Origin: Micropruina glycogenica
GTDB taxonomy: Bacteria; Actinomycetota; Actinomycetes; Propionibacteriales; Propionibacteriaceae
Length of the DNA: 64,000 bases
Assembly: GCF_039524395.1 (NCBI RefSeq)
Contig: NZ_BAAAGO010000031.1
Strand: one strand, 5' to 3'
The first letter of the stretch is position 1. Every line of letters begins with the position of its first letter. Shown here piece after piece: positions 26,068 to 37,957 of this stretch. Both the position numbers and the translations under genes were made by a program. The notes under the pieces are model-generated. The model had not been told where the DNA came from. It did no database searches and saw nothing but the letters and a program-made list of their open reading frames with translations.

Positions 26068-27701
26068 ATGACCGAGCCGCCGCGTCTGGACATGACCCAT
26101 CTGCCCGACCTCGCCGCCACCACCGGCCGGGTCGGCCCCGTGCGCACCCGCATGCCCGTCTACGTCGACCTGCTGCCGCCGTGCAACAACGCCTGCCCCG
26201 CCGGCGAGAACATTCAGGAGTGGTTGCGGCTGGTCAAGGCCGAGCGCGACGAGGACGCCTGGCGCGAACTGACCCGCAACAACCCCTTCCCCGCCATTCA
26301 CGGCCGGGTCTGTTACCACCCGTGCGAAACCGCCTGCAATCGGCTCGAACTCGACGGGTCGGTGTCGATCCACTCCGTCGAGCGCTACCTGGGCGACCTC
26401 GCCATCGAGAAGGGCTGGACGTTCCGCCGCACCCGCACCGCCACCGGCCGCCGGGTGCTGGTGATCGGGGCGGGCCCGTCGGGGCTGTCGGCGGCCTACC
26501 AGTTGGCCATGCTGGGCCACGATGTCGAGATTCGCGACGCCTCGCCCGAGCCGGGCGGCATGATGCGCTACGGCATTCCCGAGTACCGGCTGCCCCGCGA
26601 CGTGCTCGACGCCGAGGTCGCCCGCATCGTCGCCCTGGGTGTGCGCATCGTCACCGACCACCGGGTCACCGACCTGCTGGTCGAACAGGCCGAGGGTCAC
26701 TTCGACGCCGTCTTCGTGGCCATCGGCGCCCACCTGAGCAAGCGCATTGACATTCCCACCCGCGACGCGTCGCGCATCGTCGACGCGGTCAGCTTTCTGC
26801 GCGACGTGGCCAGCGGCGAACGGCCGGTGATCGGACGCAAGGTGGCCGTCTACGGCGGCGGCAACACTGCCATGGACGCCGCCCGCGTCGCCCGCCGGTT
26901 GGGTGCCGAAGAGTCGATCGTGGTCTACCGGCGCACCGTCGAGCAGATGCCGGCCCACGCCTCCGAGCGCGAGGAGGCGCTGGCCGAGGGCGTGCAGATG
27001 AACTGGCTGCGCACCATCGCGTCGCTCGATTCCAGCGACATGACCGTCGAGATCATGGAACTCGACGATGAGGGGCGCGCGGTGGGCACCGGCCGGTTCG
27101 AGACCCTGCAGGCCGACACCGTGATTCTGGCCCTCGGCCAAGAGACCGATTCGGACTTTCTCAAGGCCATTCCCGGCATGCGCTTCGATCACGACGTGCT
27201 GCAGGTCGATAGCCGCACCCTGATGACCGACGTGCCGGGCATTTTCGCCGGGGGTGACGCGGTGCCGTCCGAACGCACCGTGACGGTGGGGGTGGGCCAC
27301 GGCAAACGCGCCGCCCGCACCATCGACGCCTGGCTCGACAGCCGCCCCCTGCGCGAGCTGCCCAAGCACGAGCTCGCCGACTTCGACAAGCTCAACCTGT
27401 GGTACTTCGGCGACAACCGCCGCAGCAGCCAGCCCGAACTCGACCCGGCCAACCGGGTCACCGCCTTCGACGAGATTCACGGCGGCCTGGACGTCACCCA
27501 GGCCCACGTCGAGGCGTCGCGCTGCCTGAGCTGCGGCAACTGCTTCGAATGCGACGGCTGCCTCGGCTCGTGCCCCGAGGATGCCATCATCAAGCTGGGC
27601 AAGGGCTTCAGATACCGCTTCGACTACGAGAAATGCACCGGTTGCGCGACCTGCTTCGAGCAGTGCCCCGTGCACGCCATCGAGATGATTCCGGAGCCAC
27701 G

Positions 27702-27705
<4 letters not shown>
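26068..27705 (+). CDS. GltD-like NAD(P)H:ferredoxin-type oxidoreductase subunit with 4Fe-4S domains
   Basis: A 545-residue flavoprotein related to the glutamate synthase small subunit. The N-terminal Fe-S region has CNNACPAGENIQEWL and CYHPCETACNR. Then come two Rossmann folds: GAGPSGLSAAYQLAMLGHDV for FAD, and YGGGNTAMDAARVARRLGAE for NAD(P)H. The C-terminus carries two 4Fe-4S ferredoxin motifs (CLSCGNCFECDGCLGSCPED; CTGCATCFEQCP). GAGAGG precedes the ATG, and a TAGATT -10-like box lies at 26029-26034. The 4-bp ATGA overlap with nifJ indicates it passes electrons between NAD(P)H and the pyruvate oxidoreductase; the direction is inference. It is not true GltD, since no large subunit is present. 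Confidence 0.85.
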
Positions 27706-31517
<3,812 letters not shown>

Positions 31518-31548
31518 GCCGGGCCCGCAACTGAGAAAGCAGGTGGTC

Positions 31549-32568
31549 ATGGACCTCACCACGCAGTACCTCGGCCTCACGCTGCGCAACCCGGTGGTGG
31601 CCTCGGCGGGTCCGTTGTCGCAGACCGTGGCCGGGGTGCGCGAACTGGCTGCCGGCGGCGTGGGCGCCATCGTCATGTACTCGTTGTTCGAAGAGCAGGT
31701 GCGCCGCGAACTGCTGCGCGACGCCGAACTCGAGCAGGCGCACGACGAGTCGTTCGCCGAGGCGCTGAGCTACTTTCCAGCCTCCGCCGAGCGGGCCGAG
31801 CCGGGGGTCGCCGACCGCTACGTCGACCTGGTGCGCCGAGCGGCCCAGGCCGTGGACGTGCCCGTGATCGCCAGCATCAACGGTTCGTCGCTGGGCGGCT
31901 GGATCGAGATCGCGCGGCAACTGGGCGACGCGGGGGCGTCCGCGATCGAGTTGAACATCTTCCTGGTGCCGGGCGACCTGCGCGTCACCGGCGACGAGGT
32001 CGAGCGGCAGCATCTCGACATCGTCACGGCGGTGCGGCGGGCGACCGACCTGCCGCTGGCGGTGAAGCTGAGCCCGTTCTTCTCCTCGCCGGGCAACATG
32101 GCGCTGCGGCTGATCGAGGCGGGCGCTGACGGGTTGGTGCTGTTCAACCGGTTCATTCAGCCCGAGGTCGACGTCGAGGCGTTGACCGTGAAGCCCTCGG
32201 TGGCGCTGTCGTCGCGGTTCGAGGGCCGGCTGCCGCGCACCTGGATCGCTTCGCTGGCCCGGCACACCAACGCGTCGCTGGCGGCCACCTCGGGGGTCGA
32301 AGAGAGCTCCGACGTGGTGCGGTACCTGCTGGCGGGGGCCGATGTGGTGATGAGCACGTCCGCGCTGGTGCGGCACGGGGCCGGGTACGCCCACAGCCTG
32401 CTGATGGGCCTGCAGGACTGGATGGCCCGGCACGACTACGCCTCGGTCGACCAGTTCCGGGGGCTGCTGGCGGTGCCGAGCGACGTCGACGCCGACGCCG
32501 TGGCGCGCGCCGGCTACGTGGCCGCGCTCGAGAACGCCCGAAGGGTGTACGGCTCGATTCACCGCTGA
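31549..32568 (+). CDS. Dihydroorotate dehydrogenase-like protein
   Basis: A 339-residue FMN TIM-barrel protein of the DHOD-like class. Blocks include TTQYLGLTLRNPVVASAGPL, VIASINGSSLGGW, IELNIFLVP, LPLAVKLSPFF and GADGLVLFNRF. It is not the canonical PyrD of pyrimidine synthesis: it clusters with nifJ, an arrangement repeatedly seen in anaerobes and facultative bacteria. The ATG at 31549 has an AGG before it and starts the domain; a longer reading overlaps the nifJ end. The start lies 31 bp after the nifJ stop, so it is the third gene of the operon. The substrate is unknown. Confidence 0.85.
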   Translation: MDLTTQYLGLTLRNPVVASAGPLSQTVAGVRELAAGGVGAIVMYSLFEEQVRRELLRDAELEQAHDESFAEALSYFPASAERAEPGVADRYVDLVRRAAQAVDVPVIASINGSSLGGWIEIARQLGDAGASAIELNIFLVPGDLRVTGDEVERQHLDIVTAVRRATDLPLAVKLSPFFSSPGNMALRLIEAGADGLVLFNRFIQPEVDVEALTVKPSVALSSRFEGRLPRTWIASLARHTNASLAATSGVEESSDVVRYLLAGADVVMSTSALVRHGAGYAHSLLMGLQDWMARHDYASVDQFRGLLAVPSDVDADAVARAGYVAALENARRVYGSIHR

Positions 32569-32577
32569 CCTGCATTG

Positions 32578-32600
32578 CGCTGGTCGAGCCTGTCGGGACC
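32578..32600 (-). repeat. Inverted copy of the 21727-21750 dispersed repeat
   Basis: Reads GGTCCCGACAGGCTCGACCA on the minus strand, nearly identical to the copy at 21727-21750. It starts 10 bp after the DHOD-like stop codon. Confidence 0.55.
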
Positions 32601-32613
32601 TGCGAGCCAGAAT

Positions 32614-32685
32614 GGGGACGGTTCCACTTCCGGCTCAGGGGACGGTTCCACTTCCGGCTCAGGGGACGGTTCCACTTCCGGCTCA
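32614..32685 (+). repeat. Three perfect tandem 24-bp repeats
   Basis: Units 32614-32637, 32638-32661 and 32662-32685 are identical: GGGGACGGTTCC followed by ACTTCCGGCTCA. The first 12 bases are the core of the palindromic units at 25837 and 34346. Confidence 0.9.
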
Positions 32686-32896
32686 GGATCACCGTTACTG
32701 GAAGGCGGACGGGCGCTGGTCTCGTCCGGGCTGGACCCGCCTGACCCACAGAGCACTTTCAGCGCGACCGATTCCGCCATCGGTCTGGTGTCCGGTTGCA
32801 CCACAGCTGCCACGAGATAGCACGGCACCAGTCGCCGAACTTGGCACCAGTGACGGATGCCGGTATCGATGAGTCATCCCTGGGGCGCGACCCCAC

Positions 32897-32902
32897 TAGC
32901 CT
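32897..32902 (+). promoter_or_regulatory. Possible -10 box of the glycosyltransferase gene
   Basis: TAGCCT seven bases before the ATG at 32910; no Shine-Dalgarno is visible. It is consistent with the leaderless pattern seen at lysS, tetR, cydA and cydC. Confidence 0.4.
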
Positions 32903-32909
32903 GAGCCCT

Positions 32910-34310
32910 ATGGCCGATCTCGACCCCGCGACAGCGGACGATCCGCACAGCTTCGAGCACCCGCACGCCGCCGAGGTGGACGTCACCGCCGACGAACGCG
33001 TGGAGCGTCCGTTGACCATCGCCCAGTTCACCGACAACTACGGCCCGGCCCATTCCGGCCTGCTGTACGCGGTGCAGTTCTTGGAGTCCCAGGTGCTGGC
33101 CGCCGGGCACCGGGTGTTGCTGGTGGCCCCCGAGGCCGACGGCCCCAACCCGCTGGCCGACAACCCGCACCGGCGCGAGATTCGCATGCCGTCGGTGCGC
33201 ATTCCGGGCGCCGGCATTCGGCTGTCGCTGGGCAAAGACCTGGAGTTTCGGCTCGCGCAACTGGTGGCCGACCCGCCCGACATCGTGCACGTGCACGGCC
33301 TGGGCACCGTCGGCCTGCTGGGGGTGTGGGTGGCGCAGCGGGCAAATCGTCCGTTGGTGGTGACCTGGCACACCGACCTCGAGGCCTACGCCGAGCACTA
33401 CTGGCACCTGGGGCCGTTTCTGTACGGCGCCTACCAACTCATCGCCCTGCGGGCCGAGCCCAAGCCGTGGAAGGCGCTGGCCAAGATGCGGCCCAAGCGT
33501 CCCCGCCGAGGCGGCGCGCAGTTGCAGTTGCTGCAGGCCGCGGCCGACATGCTGACCAGCGCCGACGTGGTGACCACCCCGTCCGACAAGACCGGCACCC
33601 GCGTGCTCGAACTGGCGCCGAAGGCGAAGGTGCGAGTGGTGCCCAACGGGCTCGACCCGCTGCCCGAACGCCTCGCCATTCCCAAGGCCAAGGGCCCCCG
33701 CCTGCTGTACGTCGGACGAGTCTCCCCCGAGAAGGGCCTCGACCTGCTGCTGGACGCGTTCGAGCTCGTCCAGGACTTCGAGCCCGACGCCGAACTGATG
33801 ATCATCGGCGACTGGAAGGACAGTCCGCCCGGGCTGCGCCGACGGCTGCAGAAGGCGGCCCGACGCGGCGGCACCAAACTGGTCGGACGGGTGCCGCGCG
33901 ACGATCTGGCGGGCTATTACGCGGGCTCGGACGTCTTCGTCTTTCCCTCGATGACCGACACCCAGGCGTTGGTGCTGCACGAGGCGGCGCTGTGCGGGTT
34001 GCCGTTGGTGATCGTCGACCCCGAGCTGAACCTGGTGGTCGATCCGGGGGTGAACGCCGTGGTGGCACGGCCCAACGTGGTGTCGCTCAGCCAGGCCATC
34101 ATGGCCATGCTGCGACTGCTGAAAGACCCCGCGGTCGCCGCCGAGGGCGCCACGCGCAGCCGCGAGCTGGCCGGGCAGTGGACGATCGAACGCCAGGCCA
34201 CCGAGATGATGAGCATCTACGAAGACCTGATTGCGGGCCGTCCGGTGCCGGTGAGTGAGAACCTCAAACCCGACCTCGGCCGCCCCCGGCTGGGTGGTCG
34301 ACTGCACTGA
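32910..34310 (+). CDS. Glycosyltransferase, GT4/GT1 family
   Basis: A 466-residue GT-B fold enzyme. The acceptor-side N-terminal domain has TIAQFTDNYGPAHSGLLYAV and the DIVHVHGLGTVGLLG block. The C-terminal nucleotide-sugar domain has LLYVGRVSPEKGLDLLLDAF, a DVFVFPSMTDTQALVLHEAA block (E-x7-E region) and LPLVIVDPELN. It resembles mannosyl- or glucosyltransferases that build lipid-linked glycans such as phosphatidylinositol mannosides, but the exact substrate is not readable. The start at 32910 (MADLDPATAD) is favoured by the -10 box seven bases upstream. It stands alone, convergent with copA. Confidence 0.85.
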   Translation: MADLDPATADDPHSFEHPHAAEVDVTADERVERPLTIAQFTDNYGPAHSGLLYAVQFLESQVLAAGHRVLLVAPEADGPNPLADNPHRREIRMPSVRIPGAGIRLSLGKDLEFRLAQLVADPPDIVHVHGLGTVGLLGVWVAQRANRPLVVTWHTDLEAYAEHYWHLGPFLYGAYQLIALRAEPKPWKALAKMRPKRPRRGGAQLQLLQAAADMLTSADVVTTPSDKTGTRVLELAPKAKVRVVPNGLDPLPERLAIPKAKGPRLLYVGRVSPEKGLDLLLDAFELVQDFEPDAELMIIGDWKDSPPGLRRRLQKAARRGGTKLVGRVPRDDLAGYYAGSDVFVFPSMTDTQALVLHEAALCGLPLVIVDPELNLVVDPGVNAVVARPNVVSLSQAIMAMLRLLKDPAVAAEGATRSRELAGQWTIERQATEMMSIYEDLIAGRPVPVSENLKPDLGRPRLGGRLH

Positions 34311-34344
34311 ACGCCCACCCATCGGGTCGAGTTGGGCGAGACCA

Positions 34345-34419
34345 TGGCGCGGGGACGGTTCCCGTCTCGCGCCAGATCCGCAGGTGGCGCGGGTTAGGAA
34401 CCGTCCCCATCTCGCGCCA
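34345..34419. repeat. Head-to-head pair of GGGGACGGTTCC palindromic units
   Basis: A direct unit (about 34346-34373) and an inverted unit (34386-34419), each bounded by GGCGCG...CGCGCC. The pair forms a larger inverted repeat between the convergent glycosyltransferase and copA genes, so it may act as a two-way terminator. Confidence 0.75.
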
Positions 34420-34422
34420 GGC

Positions 34423-36603
34423 TCACCCCTTGAACGTGCGCAGCCGCAGGCTGTTCAGCACCACGAACACCGAACTGAACGCCATCGCCGCGCCCGCGAT
34501 CATCGGGTTGAGGTAGCCCGACGCGGCCAGCGGAATCGCCGCCACGTTGTAGGCGAAGGCCCAGAACAGGTTGGTCTTGATGGTGGCCAGCGTGGCCCTT
34601 GACAGCCTGATCGCGGTGGCCGCCAAGCGCAGATCGCCGCGCATCAACGTCAAGTCGGACGCCGCGATCGCCGCGTCGGTGCCGGTGCCCATCGCGATGC
34701 CCAGATCGGCCTGGGCCAGGGCCGCCGAGTCGTTGACGCCGTCGCCCACCATAGCCACCTGGGTGCCGTCGGCCTGCAGCCGGCGGATCTCGGCCAGCTT
34801 GTCGGCCGGCAGCACGTCGGCGATCACGGTGTCGATGCCGACCTGTTCGGCCACGGTTTCGGCCACCGCCACGCTGTCGCCGGTGAGCAGCACCGGGGTG
34901 AGGTGCAGCGACTTGAGTTGCGCCACCGCTTCGGCCGAGGTGGGTTTCACGGTGTCGGCCACGGCGATCATGCCGGCCAGTGCGCCGTCCACGGCCACCA
35001 GAACGGCGGTGTGACCCTTGGCCTGCGCGGCCTCGAACGCGGCCGTCACGGCGGCCTCGGGGGCCGCCTCGGCAACCAATGCCGGCGTGCCGACCAACAC
35101 CTGGCGGCCGTTGACCTGAGCCCTGATGCCGCGCCCGGGCAGGTTGGTGAACTCGGTCACGGTGGCACCAGGGACGGCTCGCTCGGCGATGGCTCGGGCG
35201 ATCGGGTGCTCCGAGGCCGACTCGGCGGCGCCCGCCAGGCCCAGCCAGTCGCCGTCCGGCCCGAAGGTGTCGACCACGGCCATCTCGCCGCTGGTGACGG
35301 TGCCGGTCTTGTCGAGCACGATGGCGCCGATCGAGCGGGTGCGTTCGAGAACCTCGGGGCCTTTGATGACGATGCCCAGTTGGGCGCCGCGACCGGTGCC
35401 CACCAGCAGCGCGGTGGGGGTGGCCAGGCCGAGCGCGCAGGGGCAGGCGATGATCAGCACCGCCACGGCCGCGGACGACGCGAACGCCAGCCCGGCCCCC
35501 GCCAGCAGCCAGCCCGCCCAGGTGAGCACGGCCAAGCCGATCACGATGGGCACGAACACCGCGCTGATTCGGTCGGCGAGCCGCTGCACGTTCGCCTTGC
35601 CGGTCTGAGCCTGTTCGACGAGTCGCGCGATGTGCGCCAGTTGGGTGTCGGCCCCGACTCGGGTGGCCTTGACCACGAGGCGTCCGTTGGCGTTGACCGT
35701 GGCGCCGATCACGGCGTCGCCTGGGCCGACGTCGACCGGCACCGACTCGCCGGTGACCATGGACGCGTCCACCGCCGAGTCGCCGTCGACCACCTCACCG
35801 TCGGTGGCGATCTTCTCGCCCGGACGCACCACGAACTCGTCCCCGGGCTTGAGAAAGTCGACCGGCACCCGGGTCTCGACGCCGCCGCGCAGCAGGGTGG
35901 CCTCGGTGGCGCCCAATTGCAACAGCGCTCGGACGGCTTCGCCCGCCTTGGCCTTGCTGCGCGCCTCGAACCAGCGGCCGAGCAGCAGAAACGTGACGAT
36001 GGCCGCGACGGCCTCGAAGTAGATGCTGCCCTCGCCCGTGCCCCGCTGCAGGGTGAGTTCGAAGGGGTGGGTGTAGCCAATCATGCCGGCGTGGCCGAAG
36101 AACAGCGCGAACAGCGACCACCCGAAGGCGGCGGTGGTTCCGAGGCTGATCAGGGTGTCCATGGTGGTGGCGCCGTGCCGGGCGTTCACCAGGGCCGAGC
36201 GGTGAAACGGCCAGGCCGCCCAGACGTACACGGGAATGGTCAGCGCCAACGACACCCATTGCCAGCCGGCGAACTGCCAGCCCGGCACCATGGCCAGGGC
36301 GATCACGGGCACGGCCAGCACGGCGCTGACGATCACCCGGGTGCGCAACTGCGCGGCGTGGTCGACCTCGGGCCGCTCGGGGTCGGGCAGAGCGGCGTGG
36401 TAGCCGGCCTGTTCGACCACGGCGATCAGGTCGGCGACGGGTATCGGGGCGTCGGTGAGCACCCGCGCCTTCTCGGTGGCGTAGTTCACCGAGGCGGTGA
36501 CCCCGTCGACCTTGTTCAGCTTCTTCTCGATACGCGCGGCGCAACTGGCGCAGGTCATGCCGTCGATGTCGAGTTCGACCGAGGTGTGCTGGGTGGTGGT
36601 CAT
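34423..36603 (-). CDS. copA: Copper-exporting P1B-type ATPase
   Basis: Pumps Cu(I) out of the cell using ATP. It is 726 residues: N-terminal heavy-metal-binding domain with GMTCASCAARIE, membrane helices, the phosphatase-domain TGES, the transmembrane CPC metal motif (IIACPCALGLATPTALLVG), the phosphorylation site DKTGTVTSG, and the hinge GDGVNDSAALAQADLGIAMG. All catalytic motifs are intact. ATG at 36603. It lies downstream of csoR and copZ on the same strand, with a 240-bp gap after copZ, and is expected to be induced by copper through CsoR. Confidence 0.96.
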   Translation of the reverse strand: MTTTQHTSVELDIDGMTCASCAARIEKKLNKVDGVTASVNYATEKARVLTDAPIPVADLIAVVEQAGYHAALPDPERPEVDHAAQLRTRVIVSAVLAVPVIALAMVPGWQFAGWQWVSLALTIPVYVWAAWPFHRSALVNARHGATTMDTLISLGTTAAFGWSLFALFFGHAGMIGYTHPFELTLQRGTGEGSIYFEAVAAIVTFLLLGRWFEARSKAKAGEAVRALLQLGATEATLLRGGVETRVPVDFLKPGDEFVVRPGEKIATDGEVVDGDSAVDASMVTGESVPVDVGPGDAVIGATVNANGRLVVKATRVGADTQLAHIARLVEQAQTGKANVQRLADRISAVFVPIVIGLAVLTWAGWLLAGAGLAFASSAAVAVLIIACPCALGLATPTALLVGTGRGAQLGIVIKGPEVLERTRSIGAIVLDKTGTVTSGEMAVVDTFGPDGDWLGLAGAAESASEHPIARAIAERAVPGATVTEFTNLPGRGIRAQVNGRQVLVGTPALVAEAAPEAAVTAAFEAAQAKGHTAVLVAVDGALAGMIAVADTVKPTSAEAVAQLKSLHLTPVLLTGDSVAVAETVAEQVGIDTVIADVLPADKLAEIRRLQADGTQVAMVGDGVNDSAALAQADLGIAMGTGTDAAIAASDLTLMRGDLRLAATAIRLSRATLATIKTNLFWAFAYNVAAIPLAASGYLNPMIAGAAMAFSSVFVVLNSLRLRTFKG

Positions 36604-36681
36604 GTCTTCTTTTCAGATTCGATGTGCGGGGATCGTGGTACGCGCGATGCCGGTGGGAGGCTCGCCTTCTTCGGTGGGCGG

Positions 36682-36783
36682 CGATCTCGAGATCGGCCAA
36701 CGCTTTCGGGTACGCCTTCAGGTTTCCGGCTGCAACGCGAGATCGTTGACGGCTTCCCGCCATCGTGCAGGGATCTCGAGATC
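36682..36783. repeat. Two GATCTCGAGATC palindromes in the copZ-copA gap
   Basis: Identical 12-bp palindromes centred near 36689 and 36778, the first extended to CGATCTCGAGATCG. They bracket about 75 bp with scattered GAGATCG fragments. No gene is seen between copZ and copA; a regulatory or repeat origin is possible. Confidence 0.5.
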
Positions 36784-36843
36784 GCAACCCCTGACCGTGC
36801 CGGGGGGTCCGCCCGTCCCAGAGCGGAGTCCGTCGGCGGGCGA

Positions 36844-37047
36844 TCAGGCCAGCGTGTAGTCCCCGGCCTCGGCGACGGCCTCGACCACGCGGTCGAAGTC
36901 GACCGGGTCGGTCGAGGTGACTACGAGCCGTCCGTCTTCGAGGGTCACCGCGACGTCGGTGACGCCCGGAATCTGCTTCACCTCTTCGGTGACGGCGGCG
37001 ACGCAGTGGCCGCAGGTCATGCCTTCGACGGTGTAGGTGGTTTGCAT
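36844..37047 (-). CDS. copZ: Copper chaperone, heavy-metal-associated domain
   Basis: A 67-residue HMA-fold protein. TYTVEGMTCGHCVAAVTEEV contains the Cu(I)-binding MTCxxC motif, and the remainder fits the ferredoxin-like fold of Atx1/CopZ. It delivers Cu(I) to CopA or CsoR in the cytoplasm. The ATG at 37047 has AAGGAGACACC upstream, a clear ribosome-binding site. It lies 20 bp after csoR and before copA. Confidence 0.93.
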   Translation of the reverse strand: MQTTYTVEGMTCGHCVAAVTEEVKQIPGVTDVAVTLEDGRLVVTSTDPVDFDRVVEAVAEAGDYTLA

Positions 37048-37067
37048 GGTGTCTCCTTCTGTTCGGT

Positions 37068-37412
37068 TCATGAACGCACCAGGCGCGCGATCGCTTCGCG
37101 GGCCTCGGTGAGCTTGGTTTCGGCCTCGTCGCCACCCTGCTGCACGGCCTGCGCGACGCAGTGCCGCATGTGGTCGTCCAACAGGCCCAGGGCGACCGTT
37201 TCGAGGGCACGGGTGGCGGCCGAGATCTGGGTCAGGATGTCGATGCAGTAGCGGTCGTCGACGACCATCTTGGCCACTCCGCCGACTTGACCCTCGATGC
37301 GTCGCAGGCGCTTGAGGTAGTCGTCCTTGCTGGTCAGGTAGCCCCGCGTGGCCTGGTGGCCGGATTGATTTTCGGTGGTTTCGGGTTGTGTCGATTGTGT
37401 CGCCTGTGACAT
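37068..37412 (-). CDS. csoR: Copper-sensing repressor CsoR
   Basis: A four-helix DUF156 repressor of 114 residues. The Cu(I) ligands are in order: Cys in DRYCIDILTQ, then His and Cys in LLDDHMRHCVAQA, giving the C-H-C set of CsoR. YLKRLRRIEGQVGGVAKMV is the conserved N-terminal helix. The ATG at 37412 has GGGAGGA upstream. A CATACCC-N5-GGGTATG inverted repeat about 45 bp upstream is the expected operator, so the operon csoR-copZ-copA is self-regulated by copper. Confidence 0.94.
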   Translation of the reverse strand: MSQATQSTQPETTENQSGHQATRGYLTSKDDYLKRLRRIEGQVGGVAKMVVDDRYCIDILTQISAATRALETVALGLLDDHMRHCVAQAVQQGGDEAETKLTEAREAIARLVRS

Positions 37413-37456
37413 GTGTTCCTCCCGGGCCGTGGTCGCCGTCCATCACCGCTTGTCAG

Positions 37457-37475
37457 CATACCCCCCAAGGGTATG
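37457..37475. promoter_or_regulatory. CsoR operator
   Basis: CATACCC-cccaa-GGGTATG, 7-bp arms with a 5-bp centre, upstream of csoR. It matches the TACCC...GGGTA pattern of known CsoR sites. Confidence 0.75.
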
Positions 37476-37957
37476 GATTGTGAAATCTGAAGATGTGGAC
37501 AACCAGGGCGCGCCGGTGCATACACCCCCCTCTCTGTGGCCTGTCAAGAGGGCGTCGAGAACATGGCCTCAGCCTGCACTCAGGTGAAACTCACCTGAAC
37601 GGCATGTTAAGACACCTTGTCGGACGGCGTTTCGCAAGCCCGTTTTTTCGTCGTCCACCGACCCGTCGGCGCGTCGTGCACAGGCCGCACGGCGCGTCTC
37701 CACAGAATCCACAAGCAAAACTCGTTTCTGTGGATAACCCGAGTTGGACGACCCCCGAGGAGCAGGTCTATCGTCGTCACGTAGGCCACCCCCACCCACC
37801 GGCGGGCAGCCCTTGAGAAGTACAGAATTCGAACATGTGAACGTCAACTGATCGTCTGACGACCGCGCCTTCGGCGGTGTGTTGCTGCGCGCCCACACAG
37901 AAGTGTCAGCGCGCGCCCGTAGCGTCATGATCGTAGACGTTCGCGCACAGGAGGGTC
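37476..37957. other. 480-bp intergenic region upstream of dnaB with DnaA-box-like sites
   Basis: No convincing gene is seen. It holds a perfect inverted repeat TCAGGTGA-aac-TCACCTGA (37580-37598), a CCACAGAA/TTCTGTGG repeat (37700-37707 and 37726-37733), and perfect matches on the minus strand to DnaA boxes TTGTCCACA (37494-37502) and TTATCCACA (37729-37737). GGAGGG before the dnaB ATG is its ribosome-binding site. The rpsF-ssb-rplI genes that often precede dnaB in actinobacteria are absent from this side. Confidence 0.55.

Larger units (their letters stand above)
32569..32909. other. Repeat-bearing intergenic region
   Basis: It holds the dispersed repeat at 32578-32600, three tandem repeats at 32614-32685, then about 210 bp with no recognisable gene, and a possible -10 (TAGCCT, 32897-32902) seven bases before the glycosyltransferase ATG. 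Open frames through the tandem repeats are repeat artefacts. Confidence 0.6.

Noticed and set aside
32575..32820. A small protein with repeated GDGSTSGS units.
   Set aside because: The repeats come from the 24-bp non-coding tandem repeat. There is no ribosome site, and the same core occurs elsewhere outside genes.
37476..37957. Chromosomal replication origin (oriC).
   Set aside because: Only two perfect DnaA boxes, no AT-rich unwinding region evident, and no dnaA or dnaN next to it.
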